From contig CAURZK010000006.1 in NCBI GenBank assembly GCA_963529855.1, positions 1 to 64,000 of the forward strand: a stretch of DNA of 64,000 nucleotides, in the 5' to 3' direction. The DNA comes from 34-65-8 sp963529855 (lineage in GTDB: Bacteria; Pseudomonadota; Alphaproteobacteria; Sphingomonadales; Sphingomonadaceae). Shown piece by piece: positions 57,369 through 64,000 of this stretch. Made by a program: the position numbers and the translations under genes. Each line of letters begins with the position of its first letter. Within the stretch, counting starts at the first letter, position 1. The notes under the pieces were generated by a model. That model did not search any database and was not told where the DNA came from. It saw nothing but the letters and a program-made list of their open reading frames with translations.

Positions 57369-57779
57369 ATGTCGAAGGCCCTTATCCCGCTTGCCGCGCT
57401 GGGCATGGTGGCCATGGTTGCCGCGCCAGCTGCAGCCGACCCCGTTTCTGCCAAGGGCGAGGAAAAGCTCGCGAAACTGCTGGAAGGCCGTGTGGCGGGC
57501 GAACCGACCGATTGCGTCAACACCCTGCGCGGCGGCGGGTCGCTGCAAATCATCGACAAGACGGCGATCGTCTATCGCCAGGGGCGCACCCTGTGGGTCA
57601 ACCGCACGACCCATCCCGAAACGCTGGACGATGACGATTACCTCGTCATCCGCCATTTCGGCAGCGGATCGCGTCTGTGCCGTACCGACAACATAACGAC
57701 GCGTGACCGGACCGGGAATTTCTTCACCGGGGCGATCTTCCTGCAGGATTTCGTACCCTACCGCCGCAGCGAAGGCTGA
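57369..57779 (+). CDS. Secreted hypothetical protein, second of two tandem paralogues
   Basis: A protein of 136 residues with a signal peptide ending at APAAADP. It repeats the layout of its neighbour: KLLEGRVAGEPTDCVNTLRG, IDKTAIVYRQGRTLWVNRTT, FGSGSRLCRTDNITTRDRTG and DFVPYRRSEG. The two cysteines and the PYRR end are kept, whereas most of the rest has diverged, so the pair is an old tandem duplication. Function unknown, periplasmic or secreted. Confidence 0.75.
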   Translation: MSKALIPLAALGMVAMVAAPAAADPVSAKGEEKLAKLLEGRVAGEPTDCVNTLRGGGSLQIIDKTAIVYRQGRTLWVNRTTHPETLDDDDYLVIRHFGSGSRLCRTDNITTRDRTGNFFTGAIFLQDFVPYRRSEG

Positions 57780-57790
57780 TCGGGCGGCGA

Positions 57791-57817
57791 CATCGGCATG
57801 CACACGGCATGCCGATG
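57791..57817. terminator. Hairpin between two convergent genes
   Basis: CATCGGCATG (57791-57800) pairs perfectly with CATGCCGATG (57808-57817), with a seven-base loop, exactly in the 49-base gap between convergent stops at 57779 and 57829. No T-run follows on either strand, so it may be a weak bidirectional terminator or an mRNA end protector. Confidence 0.4.
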
Positions 57818-57828
57818 CGCGCGACATT

Positions 57829-58284
57829 CTATCGCATCAATTGCCCGCGGATCGCACCATTGGGAAATTCGGCGGTGTGGACGTTGACGTAGAACATCTC
57901 CGGATTGTCTTCGATCCGGTCCTGTGCCCATTCGCTACCATCCGAGCAGCCCTTCCAGCCGCCTTCGTTGGCCTGGCGGAGCGTGAATACCGGCGGGCCA
58001 TTGGTGCCGCGCGCGCCGCGATGGATGTGCGCCGCGGTGATCGGGCCGATCCCGCTGATCCCGTTGAGATCCCAGCAAACCTGCCCGAACCCGTCAGAAA
58101 TCGAGATTTCCGCCCGGCCGGCGCCATCGGGATCGCCGCCGCCGACCTCCTGCGCGCCGGTCAGTGTCGCGCGATAGGTATCGGCGGTTTCCTCGGCCAC
58201 GGATTCCTCCAGCGTGGCGCAGCCTGCCAACATGGCCGCCCCGGCAAGCGTACCGGTCAATAAAATCGAACGTACCCTGTTCAT
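57829..58284 (-). CDS. CHRD-domain lipoprotein
   Basis: A protein of 151 residues with a lipobox AMLAGCATL. The CHRD fold shows as YRATLTGAQEVGGGDPDGAG, QVCWDLNGISGIGPITAAHIHRG and NPEMFYVNVHTAEFPNGAIRGQL, the standard signature. CHRD proteins are extracytoplasmic and bind cations or other proteins; the precise role is unknown. It lies about 100 bases upstream of guaA's end on the same strand. Confidence 0.9.
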   Translation of the reverse strand: MNRVRSILLTGTLAGAAMLAGCATLEESVAEETADTYRATLTGAQEVGGGDPDGAGRAEISISDGFGQVCWDLNGISGIGPITAAHIHRGARGTNGPPVFTLRQANEGGWKGCSDGSEWAQDRIEDNPEMFYVNVHTAEFPNGAIRGQLMR

Positions 58285-58388
58285 CGTACCTCTCCTCGAA
58301 GGAACGAGGGTCGAGAACGGCCCCCGAACGGGGCATCAACGGGTTCGAATATAAAAGGTTTCCCTTTGGGCTCCCTTGGCAGCGGCCC

Positions 58389-60008
58389 TCATTCCCACTC
58401 GATCGTACCGGGCGGCTTGCTGGTATAGTCATAAACCACGCGGTTGATGCCCTTCACCTCGTTGATGATGCGGGTCGCCACCCGGCTGAGGAAGGCGGCA
58501 TCGAAGGGATAGATATCGGCCGTCATGCCATCCACGCTGGTCACCGCACGCAGGGCGCAGACGCTGTCATACGTGCGATAATCGCCCATGACGCCGACCG
58601 TACGCACGGGAAGCAGCACGGCGAACGCCTGCCAGATCGCATCGTAAAGCCCGGCATTGCGGATTTCATCGAGATAGACCGCGTCTGCCTTGCGCAGGAT
58701 ATCGCAGCGTTCCTTGGTGACTTCGCCCGGAATGCGGATCGCAAGGCCAGGGCCGGGGAAAGGGTGGCGGCCAACGAACAGGTCGTTGAGGCCCAGCTCG
58801 CGCCCAAGAACACGGACCTCGTCCTTGAACAGTTCGCGCAAGGGTTCGACCAGCTTCATGTTCATGCGTTCGGGCAGGCCGCCGACATTGTGGTGGCTCT
58901 TGATCGTGACCGACGGGCCGCCGGTGAAGCTGACACTCTCGATCACGTCGGGATAGAGCGTGCCCTGGGCGAGGAAATCCGCGCCGCCCAGTTTGGCCGC
59001 TTCCTCCTCGAACACGGCGATGAATTCGGCGCCGATGAACTTGCGCTTCGCCTCGGGGTCCGTGACCCCGGCCAGCCCGCGCATGAAGCGTTCTTCCGCA
59101 TCAACCACGACCAGCGGGATGTTGTAGTGATCGCGGAACAGGCTCTCGACCTGTTCGCGTTCGTTGAGGCGCAGCAGGCCGTGATCGACGAACACGCAGG
59201 TCAGCTGGTCGCCGATCGCCTCGTGAATGAGGATCGCCGCGACCGAACTGTCGACACCGCCGGACAGCCCGCAGATGACCCGGCCCGAACCGACTTGCTG
59301 GCGGATTTCCGCGATCTTGGTGTCGCGATAGGCCGCCATCGTCCAGTCGCCCGCGCAGCCGCACACCCCGTGGACGAAATTGGCGATCAGCTTCCCCCCG
59401 TCCGGCGTGTGCGCGACTTCGGGGTGGAACTGGGTGCCGTAGAAGCGGCGTTCCTCGTCCGCGATCACCGCGAAGGGCGCGCCATCGCTGACCGCGACGA
59501 TCTTGAACCCGGGCGCGAACTGGGTGACCTTGTCGCCGTGGCTCATCCATACCTGGTGTCGCTCGCCAACCTGCCACAGCCCGTCGAACAGCGCGCAGGG
59601 TTCGGTCACGGTCAGGAAGGCGCGGCCGAATTCGCCATCCCACTCGCCATCGCGCCCGGTCTCGACCCGGCCGCCCAGCTGGTGGCTCATGACCTGCTGG
59701 CCGTAGCAGATGCCCAGGATCGGCACGCCCGCATCGAACAGCATCTGCGGGGCGCGGGGGCTGCCATCTTCCGGAACCCCGGCGGGCGACCCGGACAGGA
59801 TCACGCCCTTGGGCTGCATCCGCCGGAACGCCTCTTCCGCCATCGTGAACGGCGCGATTTCGGAATAGACTCCGGCTTCGCGCACGCGGCGGGCGATGAG
59901 CTGCGTTACCTGGCTGCCGAAATCGACGATGAGGATGGATTCTTGCAGGCCAGGGTCGGCTCGTCCAGATTCGGGCAGGGCGGAGTCAGAGAAGTGCTGC
60001 GGTTCCAT
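58389..60008 (-). CDS. guaA: GMP synthase (glutamine-hydrolysing)
   Basis: A protein of 539 residues converting XMP to GMP. The N-terminal glutamine amidotransferase has the nucleophile in ILGICYGQQVMSHQ and the histidine-glutamate part in GTQFHPEVAHTP; the ATP pyrophosphatase P-loop is CGLSGGVDSSVAAILIHEA, and the dimerisation domain ends with TSKPPGTIEWE. It is normal in length apart from a 20-residue N-terminal extension. A strong start at 60008 fits the ATG. Confidence 0.96.
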   Translation of the reverse strand: MEPQHFSDSALPESGRADPGLQESILIVDFGSQVTQLIARRVREAGVYSEIAPFTMAEEAFRRMQPKGVILSGSPAGVPEDGSPRAPQMLFDAGVPILGICYGQQVMSHQLGGRVETGRDGEWDGEFGRAFLTVTEPCALFDGLWQVGERHQVWMSHGDKVTQFAPGFKIVAVSDGAPFAVIADEERRFYGTQFHPEVAHTPDGGKLIANFVHGVCGCAGDWTMAAYRDTKIAEIRQQVGSGRVICGLSGGVDSSVAAILIHEAIGDQLTCVFVDHGLLRLNEREQVESLFRDHYNIPLVVVDAEERFMRGLAGVTDPEAKRKFIGAEFIAVFEEEAAKLGGADFLAQGTLYPDVIESVSFTGGPSVTIKSHHNVGGLPERMNMKLVEPLRELFKDEVRVLGRELGLNDLFVGRHPFPGPGLAIRIPGEVTKERCDILRKADAVYLDEIRNAGLYDAIWQAFAVLLPVRTVGVMGDYRTYDSVCALRAVTSVDGMTADIYPFDAAFLSRVATRIINEVKGINRVVYDYTSKPPGTIEWE

Positions 60009-60335
60009 GCGCAGCGCGCTAGCGCCGCAGCCCGCACACGTCCAGCGGCGGTGCGCGCATGAGTTGCACAGAACGCAACATATTTGCCGCTTTTCTCATT
60101 TGTGAAAAGCGCGGCGAAAGAATATTTCAGCGCTCGAACCGGTCGGTCGGCTCTCCTCTCCCGCCTGCCGACCGGTCTTCAGGAACATCGCCGGGCCTAT
60201 TGCCGCCTGTGCTGGTCCTGATCTTCGCGAGCTTCGCAACGTCCCCTCGGGCAAGCTCGATCTGAAGATAGCGAGTGCGACGCGGCTGCCTGTCCTCCCC
60301 CCGAATCCGGCGGCCGCGTCCCTTCGCTGATTGCC
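60009..60335. other. 327-base gap between guaA and the acyl-CoA ligase gene, with an inverted repeat
   Basis: No gene is supported. The only structure is a perfect nine-base inverted repeat ACCGGTCGG (60138-60146) with CCGACCGGT (60168-60176), loop 21 bases, without a T-run. It may form a stem in the guaA leader or bind a dimer regulator; nothing resembles a purine riboswitch. Confidence 0.35.
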
Positions 60336-61886
60336 TCAGTCATATCCTCCCAAAGTCACGGCCTGCTCGCGCAAGTCGGTCTTGAGCAGTTTGCCGATAT
60401 GGCTGCGCGGCAACTCGTCGAGCGCGTGGAGCGCGGCGAGACGCTGGGTCTTGCCCAGCCGCGCATTGACCGCGGCAAGGATCGTCTCGGGCGGCACGTC
60501 ATCCGACAGGCGCACGAAGCCGACCGGCGTTTCGCCCCATTTCGCCGATGGCACGCCCACCACCGCCGCCTCTGCGACGCCCGGCTCCTTCTCCAGTTCA
60601 GCCTCCAGGTCGCTGGGGAAGATGTTGAACCCGCCGGAGATGATCATGTCTTTCGCACGGCCGACCAGTTCGACGAATCCGTCTGCATCCACCCTGCCGA
60701 TATCGCCCATGCGCTGCCATGTCTCGCCAGTTGCAGGGTCGGTCCAGTATCCGTCGCGGGTCTGCTCAGGGCGGTTCTTGTAACCCGCCATCATCGTCGC
60801 GCTGCGCCCGACAAGGTTGCCTGCGGTGCCCGGCGGGACCTCCCGGTCGGCGTCGTCCAGCACCTTGATTTCGCTGCCCGGCGCAGGGCGTCCGACGGTG
60901 TGCAGCTTGTCCGGAAATTCGTGACACGGCAACAGGCACACGAGGCCGCCTTCCGTCATCGAATAGATCTCGACGAGGCCGCCGGGCATCCGCGCCAGCA
61001 CCTGCCGTTTCAGTTCGGCGGAGAACGGCGCGGAGGTGCAATACTTGAGCGCAAGCGAGGACAGGTGTGCCGTGTCCAGTTGCGGTGCGTCCATCAGTCG
61101 CTGATACTGCACCGGCACCAGCATCGTGATCGTCGTACGATCGGCGGCGGCATGTTCCAGCCATTTGCCCGCCGCGAACTTGCCCATGATCCGCACCATG
61201 CCGCCCGCCAGCAAGGGCGCGAGGAAGGCAACCATGGTGGTGTTGGAATAGAGCGGTGTCGACGCAAGGCTGCGCACCGACAGCCCCGCCGCATGATAGG
61301 ACGCAGCGATGGCAGCAAACTGGCGCCAGCGCATCTGGTGCGAATGGACGATGCCCTTGGGCACGCCGGTGGTGCCGCTCGAATAGATGATGTTGAAGTG
61401 GGTATCCGGCTGGGGCGCGAACGCCGACGCGTGCGCGCCCGGTGCCGCCATCCACGCGTCGAGGGTTTCCAGCGGCACATGGTCCAGTTCCGGCAGGAAA
61501 TCCGGTCCCAGCTCCGCGCGCTTGGCGGCGTCGATGAACAGGTGGCGCGCGCCCGAATCGCGCGCCATGCCTTCCAGCTGCTCCCGGCTGGCGCTGGTCG
61601 TCAGCGGCGCGGCGACACCGCCCGCCCGCACCGCGGCGAGGAACGCCACGGCATAGGCGATCGTGCTCGTGCCAAGGATCGCGACTGCCTGTCCCTGTTC
61701 AAGGCCGGTTTCGATGAGCCGAGCGGCAGTCCGTTCGATCCGGTCCTGAAGCTGCGCCCAGGTAAGTTCGCCCTCCTCATCGCGCAGCGCCGGAGCGTCG
61801 GGGTGTTCCATAGCCCAGCGGGACAGGATCTGGCTGAAATTGCCGAAGGGCTCGGCCAGTGCGGCGGCGGTAGCGGTTTCTCCCAT
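60336..61886 (-). CDS. AMP-dependent acyl-CoA synthetase (class I adenylate-forming)
   Basis: A protein of 516 residues. The adenylation motif is IIYSSGTTGVPKGIVHSH, the TPLYSNTT and Y-x-MTEGG (IYSMTEGGLVCLLP) motifs follow, and the C-terminal lysine region is MIISGGFNIFPSDLEAEL, ending RLAALHALDELPRSHIGKLLK. It activates a carboxylic acid, probably fatty or aromatic, to a CoA thioester; the substrate is not evident. The ATG at 61886 begins MGETATAAALAEPFG. It follows the transporter gene by 32 bases, so they may be co-transcribed. Confidence 0.9.
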   Translation of the reverse strand: MGETATAAALAEPFGNFSQILSRWAMEHPDAPALRDEEGELTWAQLQDRIERTAARLIETGLEQGQAVAILGTSTIAYAVAFLAAVRAGGVAAPLTTSASREQLEGMARDSGARHLFIDAAKRAELGPDFLPELDHVPLETLDAWMAAPGAHASAFAPQPDTHFNIIYSSGTTGVPKGIVHSHQMRWRQFAAIAASYHAAGLSVRSLASTPLYSNTTMVAFLAPLLAGGMVRIMGKFAAGKWLEHAAADRTTITMLVPVQYQRLMDAPQLDTAHLSSLALKYCTSAPFSAELKRQVLARMPGGLVEIYSMTEGGLVCLLPCHEFPDKLHTVGRPAPGSEIKVLDDADREVPPGTAGNLVGRSATMMAGYKNRPEQTRDGYWTDPATGETWQRMGDIGRVDADGFVELVGRAKDMIISGGFNIFPSDLEAELEKEPGVAEAAVVGVPSAKWGETPVGFVRLSDDVPPETILAAVNARLGKTQRLAALHALDELPRSHIGKLLKTDLREQAVTLGGYD

Positions 61887-61918
61887 CACCGCGACAATAT
61901 GGTCGGCGCAGCGCTTGT

Positions 61919-62836
61919 CTAGGGGACTTCGTTGGCGCCGGGCGGCGAGAAGTCGATCCGGCCCAGGCGCCAGGCCGGGTCGTCGCCCATCAGCTCGGCA
62001 GCGGGCGGAATGGTGGCGGGCGGTTCGATGCCTTCGACCGTCGCAAAGATATAGCGGCCCGATTCCCGCAGCCTGATGACTGCATCGGGCCAGCGTGCTG
62101 CAAGGCGGGCCTCCAGCCGCTGCGCTTCGTGCGAGATGTCGGAGCTTTCCAGCTGGCGCGGGGCGCCGTCGAGCAGTTCCGCGGCTGCAGTGCGGATATT
62201 GTCGAGCCCGTCCTTCAGGATCGATACCGCGATGAACAGGGCGGCGGCGCTGTCCGCCCACCACAGCCCGAAACCGATACCGACGATGCCGAGGATACCG
62301 GCGAGGCCTGTCTGCCAGTCCGCCTTCTGCATCAGGGCATCGGTGTGGAGCACCTTGTCGCGCAGCTTTTCCGCGATCGGCAGCTTCTTGCGCCCCAGCG
62401 TCATGGGGACGACCACGGAATAGGCCAGCGATGCGATCATCAGCCAGCCCAGCCACACATCCTGCCCGAACAGCGTGATCGGGGGCACGGTCGGGTGTTC
62501 GCGCGCAATCAGCGTATGCGCGCTTTCGTAAAGCAGGAACCCGCCGACCAGGGTGAGCGCGACTGCCGATACCAGGAAGGCAAGGCTGTTCACGCGGACC
62601 AGGCCGAATGGATACTTCGCCGTCGGCCCGCGTGGTTCCAGCCGCGCGGCGATCAGCCATGTGACGGCCGGGACCAGGCTCAGGACGTCCTCGATCAGCG
62701 CGGACTTCATCGCCTGGCTCGATCCCATGGTGAAGTACATCACGGCGACCACGGTGCTCATCCACGCGAGCGTCCACCATTCGAGCCTGCGCGCACGCGC
62801 GAACGGTGCGGCGATCGGGGCGGGGATATCGGTCAT
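61919..62836 (-). CDS. Cation diffusion facilitator family transporter
   Basis: A protein of 305 residues with six predicted spans. The family signatures are seen around MSTVVAVMYFTMGSSQAMKS, ALIEDVLSLVPAVTWLIAAR and KYPFGLVRVNSLAF in the N-terminal half, and KVLHTDALMQKADWQTGLAG in the later part. The metal-site aspartates usual in TM2 and TM5 are replaced or shifted (E in ALIEDV, D in HTDALMQKAD). It exports divalent metals or a related solute by antiport. Its start overlaps the stop of the lipoprotein gene (ATGA). Confidence 0.82.
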   Translation of the reverse strand: MTDIPAPIAAPFARARRLEWWTLAWMSTVVAVMYFTMGSSQAMKSALIEDVLSLVPAVTWLIAARLEPRGPTAKYPFGLVRVNSLAFLVSAVALTLVGGFLLYESAHTLIAREHPTVPPITLFGQDVWLGWLMIASLAYSVVVPMTLGRKKLPIAEKLRDKVLHTDALMQKADWQTGLAGILGIVGIGFGLWWADSAAALFIAVSILKDGLDNIRTAAAELLDGAPRQLESSDISHEAQRLEARLAARWPDAVIRLRESGRYIFATVEGIEPPATIPPAAELMGDDPAWRLGRIDFSPPGANEVP

Positions 62837-63258
62837 TGTGCAGCGCCTTCGACCGCCGTGATCCAGCCGTTTTCGCCCATGCGGAATGCAAAGCGGGGCA
62901 AGCTGACGGATTTGGGCGGCTTGTCCGGTCCGCCCGGCGGTGTGCCGAAATGAACCTGCACCGCCCACGGCGAGGCATCGGCGAAATGCCCGTAAACGAG
63001 ATCGTATTCGCCCAGCTCCAACCCTTCCAGCAGCTCCTCACCATGACCGGGCATGCGTTCGACGCGGGCGCCCGTCTTCTCGCTCAGCCTGGCGAGCACG
63101 CGTTCAGCGGCCGGGTCGGGGGCGGCCCCTTCGACCATGCCCAGCCTGATCGTTTCGCTGGCGCGGACGCGGTCGAGCGTTCCTTCGGGATCGCGCGGGA
63201 AATCGGAGCATGCGGACGGAAGAACGGCGATCAGGATCGCGGCGAGTGCAGGACGCAT
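62833..63258 (-). CDS. Half-size substrate-binding-like lipoprotein
   Basis: A protein of 141 residues with a lipobox VLPSACSDF. The mature part resembles the first lobe of family 3 solute-binding proteins: RVRASETIRLGMVEG, KTGARVERMPGHGEEL and LELGEYDLVYGHF, but only about half the usual length is present, so it may be a truncated binder or a coupling factor. It is translationally coupled to the CDF transporter by a four-base overlap. The ATG at 63258 begins MRPALAAILIAVLP. Confidence 0.7.
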   Translation of the reverse strand: MRPALAAILIAVLPSACSDFPRDPEGTLDRVRASETIRLGMVEGAAPDPAAERVLARLSEKTGARVERMPGHGEELLEGLELGEYDLVYGHFADASPWAVQVHFGTPPGGPDKPPKSVSLPRFAFRMGENGWITAVEGAAQ

Positions 63259-63313
63259 GGTGTCTCTCCTGCGGCGCAAACGCTGATGCCGGAAGCGTGG
63301 TTCCGGCACGCCA

Positions 63314-64000
63314 TCAGCATTCCACCACGTTGACGGCAAGCCCGCCCTGGCTGGTTTCCTTGTACTTGCTCGACATGTCGAGCCCGGTCTGGCGCATGGT
63401 CTCGATCACCTGGTCGAGGCTGACCAGCGTTTCGGCGCCTGTCCGATGGAGAGCGAGGCGGGCAGCATTGACCGCCTTGACCGCGCCGATCGCATTGCGT
63501 TCGATACAGGGCACCTGCACCAATCCGCCTACCGGATCGCAAGTGAGGCCCAGATTATGTTCCATGCCGATCTCGGCCGCGCTGGCGACTTGGGCAGGCG
63601 TGCCGCCCCACAAGGCCGCGAGACCGCCCGCCGCCATCGAACAGGCAACCCCCACTTCGCCCTGGCACCCCATTTCTGCGCCCGAGATGCTGGCCCGCTG
63701 CTTGTAGAGCAGACCGATCGCCCCGGCCGTCAGCAGGAACATGCGGCGGCTGTCGCGGCAATCGTTGTCTTCCGCGTCCTTGCAATAGAACCGCATTACC
63801 GCCGGGATAATGCCTGCCGCGCCATTGGTGGGGGCGGTAACGATCCGGCCGCCTGCGGCGTTTTCCTCGTTCACCGCCATGGCAAAGCAATTGAGCCAGT
63901 CGAACAGCGCCTCGCGCTCGTTGGGCAGGGGGTTGGCGCAGAGCTTGTCCCACAGGTCGGGCGCACGGCGGGCGACCTTCAGCCCGCCGGGCAGCGTGCC
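63314..64000 (-). CDS. L-serine dehydratase (C-terminal part, cut by window edge)
   Basis: The last 228 residues of an iron-sulfur L-serine ammonia-lyase. Visible are GGRIVTAPTNGAAGIIPAVM, GAEMGCQGEVGVACSMAAGG and MEHNLGLTCDPVGGLVQVPC, which hold three of the cluster cysteines, and the end GLAVNVVEC. The frame is open to the window edge at 64000, in which about 230 N-terminal residues should lie beyond it. It converts serine to pyruvate and ammonia. It converges with nothing here; the lipoprotein gene starts 56 bases after its stop. Confidence 0.93.
   Translation of the reverse strand, partial: GTLPGGLKVARRAPDLWDKLCANPLPNEREALFDWLNCFAMAVNEENAAGGRIVTAPTNGAAGIIPAVMRFYCKDAEDNDCRDSRRMFLLTAGAIGLLYKQRASISGAEMGCQGEVGVACSMAAGGLAALWGGTPAQVASAAEIGMEHNLGLTCDPVGGLVQVPCIERNAIGAVKAVNAARLALHRTGAETLVSLDQVIETMRQTGLDMSSKYKETSQGGLAVNVVEC

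Noticed and set aside
58164..60062. 632-codon open frame opposite guaA
   Set aside because: Shadow of guaA and the CHRD gene; no domain seen.
1..64000. CRISPR arrays and insertion sequences
   Set aside because: No regularly spaced repeats of 20-40 bases and no transposase-like frame were seen on either strand.

Overview
The window is high-GC chromosomal DNA of an alphaproteobacterium, most likely of the order Sphingomonadales and probably an Erythrobacteraceae relative. The pointers are a soluble serine palmitoyltransferase with its own acyl carrier protein (sphingolipids in place of LPS), a DivK-type single-domain regulator, a single-cysteine DksA, and several small sphingomonad-type proteins (DUF3572, DUF6127, DUF6768). 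Frequent GTG and TTG starts and stop/start overlaps of four bases (ATGA or GTGA) are typical of the whole window. Genus-level placement is inference.

Layout. 1-0.7 kb: an OmpA-like outer-membrane protein cut by the window edge. 0.9-15.0 kb: a complete head-and-tail gene cluster on the minus strand in the order of the RcGTA gene transfer agent of Rhodobacter: TerS, TerL, portal, small membrane protein, prohead protease, major capsid, connector, tail terminator, tail tube, two chaperones, tape measure, distal tail, hub, NlpC/P60 peptidase, tip protein, DUF2793. No integrase, repressor, replication or lysis gene is present, so it reads as a domesticated gene transfer agent, not a prophage. A branched RNA candidate and an intrinsic terminator lie between the capsid gene and the connector gene, and a second terminator-like hairpin lies in the leader of the cluster.

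15.2-22.7 kb: osmC, the sphingolipid pair (ACP then SPT), divK, a plus-strand operon (DUF3572, HAD phosphatase, RidA, GDPD, COG3146 acyltransferase) with overlapping starts and stops, a Sel1 protein, dksA with a possible folded leader, and a PilZ protein. 22.7-31.7 kb: an orphan peptide-binding lipoprotein, DUF4112, kynA-kynU (tryptophan to anthranilate), a hemerythrin, an HNH nuclease, gluQ, a HIG1 protein, cobalamin adenosyltransferase and 3-hydroxybutyryl-CoA dehydrogenase. 31.7-45.5 kb: mutS, maeB, a small porin with a clear terminator, tRNA-Gly(GCC), a CnoX-like thioredoxin, a LON-domain protein, MarC, folD, argB and several lipoproteins or membrane proteins.

45.5-47.75 kb is an accessory patch with locally low GC: a gene remnant, a possible micro-ORF and three overlapping minus-strand genes (RelE-like toxin candidate, XRE antitoxin candidate, third protein of unknown function) behind a promoter that contains a perfect palindrome. 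47.75-51.5 kb: the class Ia ribonucleotide reductase genes nrdB and nrdA, separated by a small opposing gene, with an NrdR-box-like pair upstream of nrdA. 52-64 kb: an alpha/beta hydrolase, an ECF sigma factor with a membrane partner, nadB, an ABC ATPase, a zinc-finger protein, tandem secreted paralogues, a CHRD lipoprotein, guaA, an acyl-CoA ligase, a CDF transporter coupled to a half-size binding lipoprotein, and the C-terminal part of L-serine dehydratase at the window end.

The most interesting items are the gene transfer agent with its embedded RNA and terminators, the fusion of a glycosidase-like TIM-barrel domain to the distal tail protein, and the three-gene toxin-antitoxin-like cassette.
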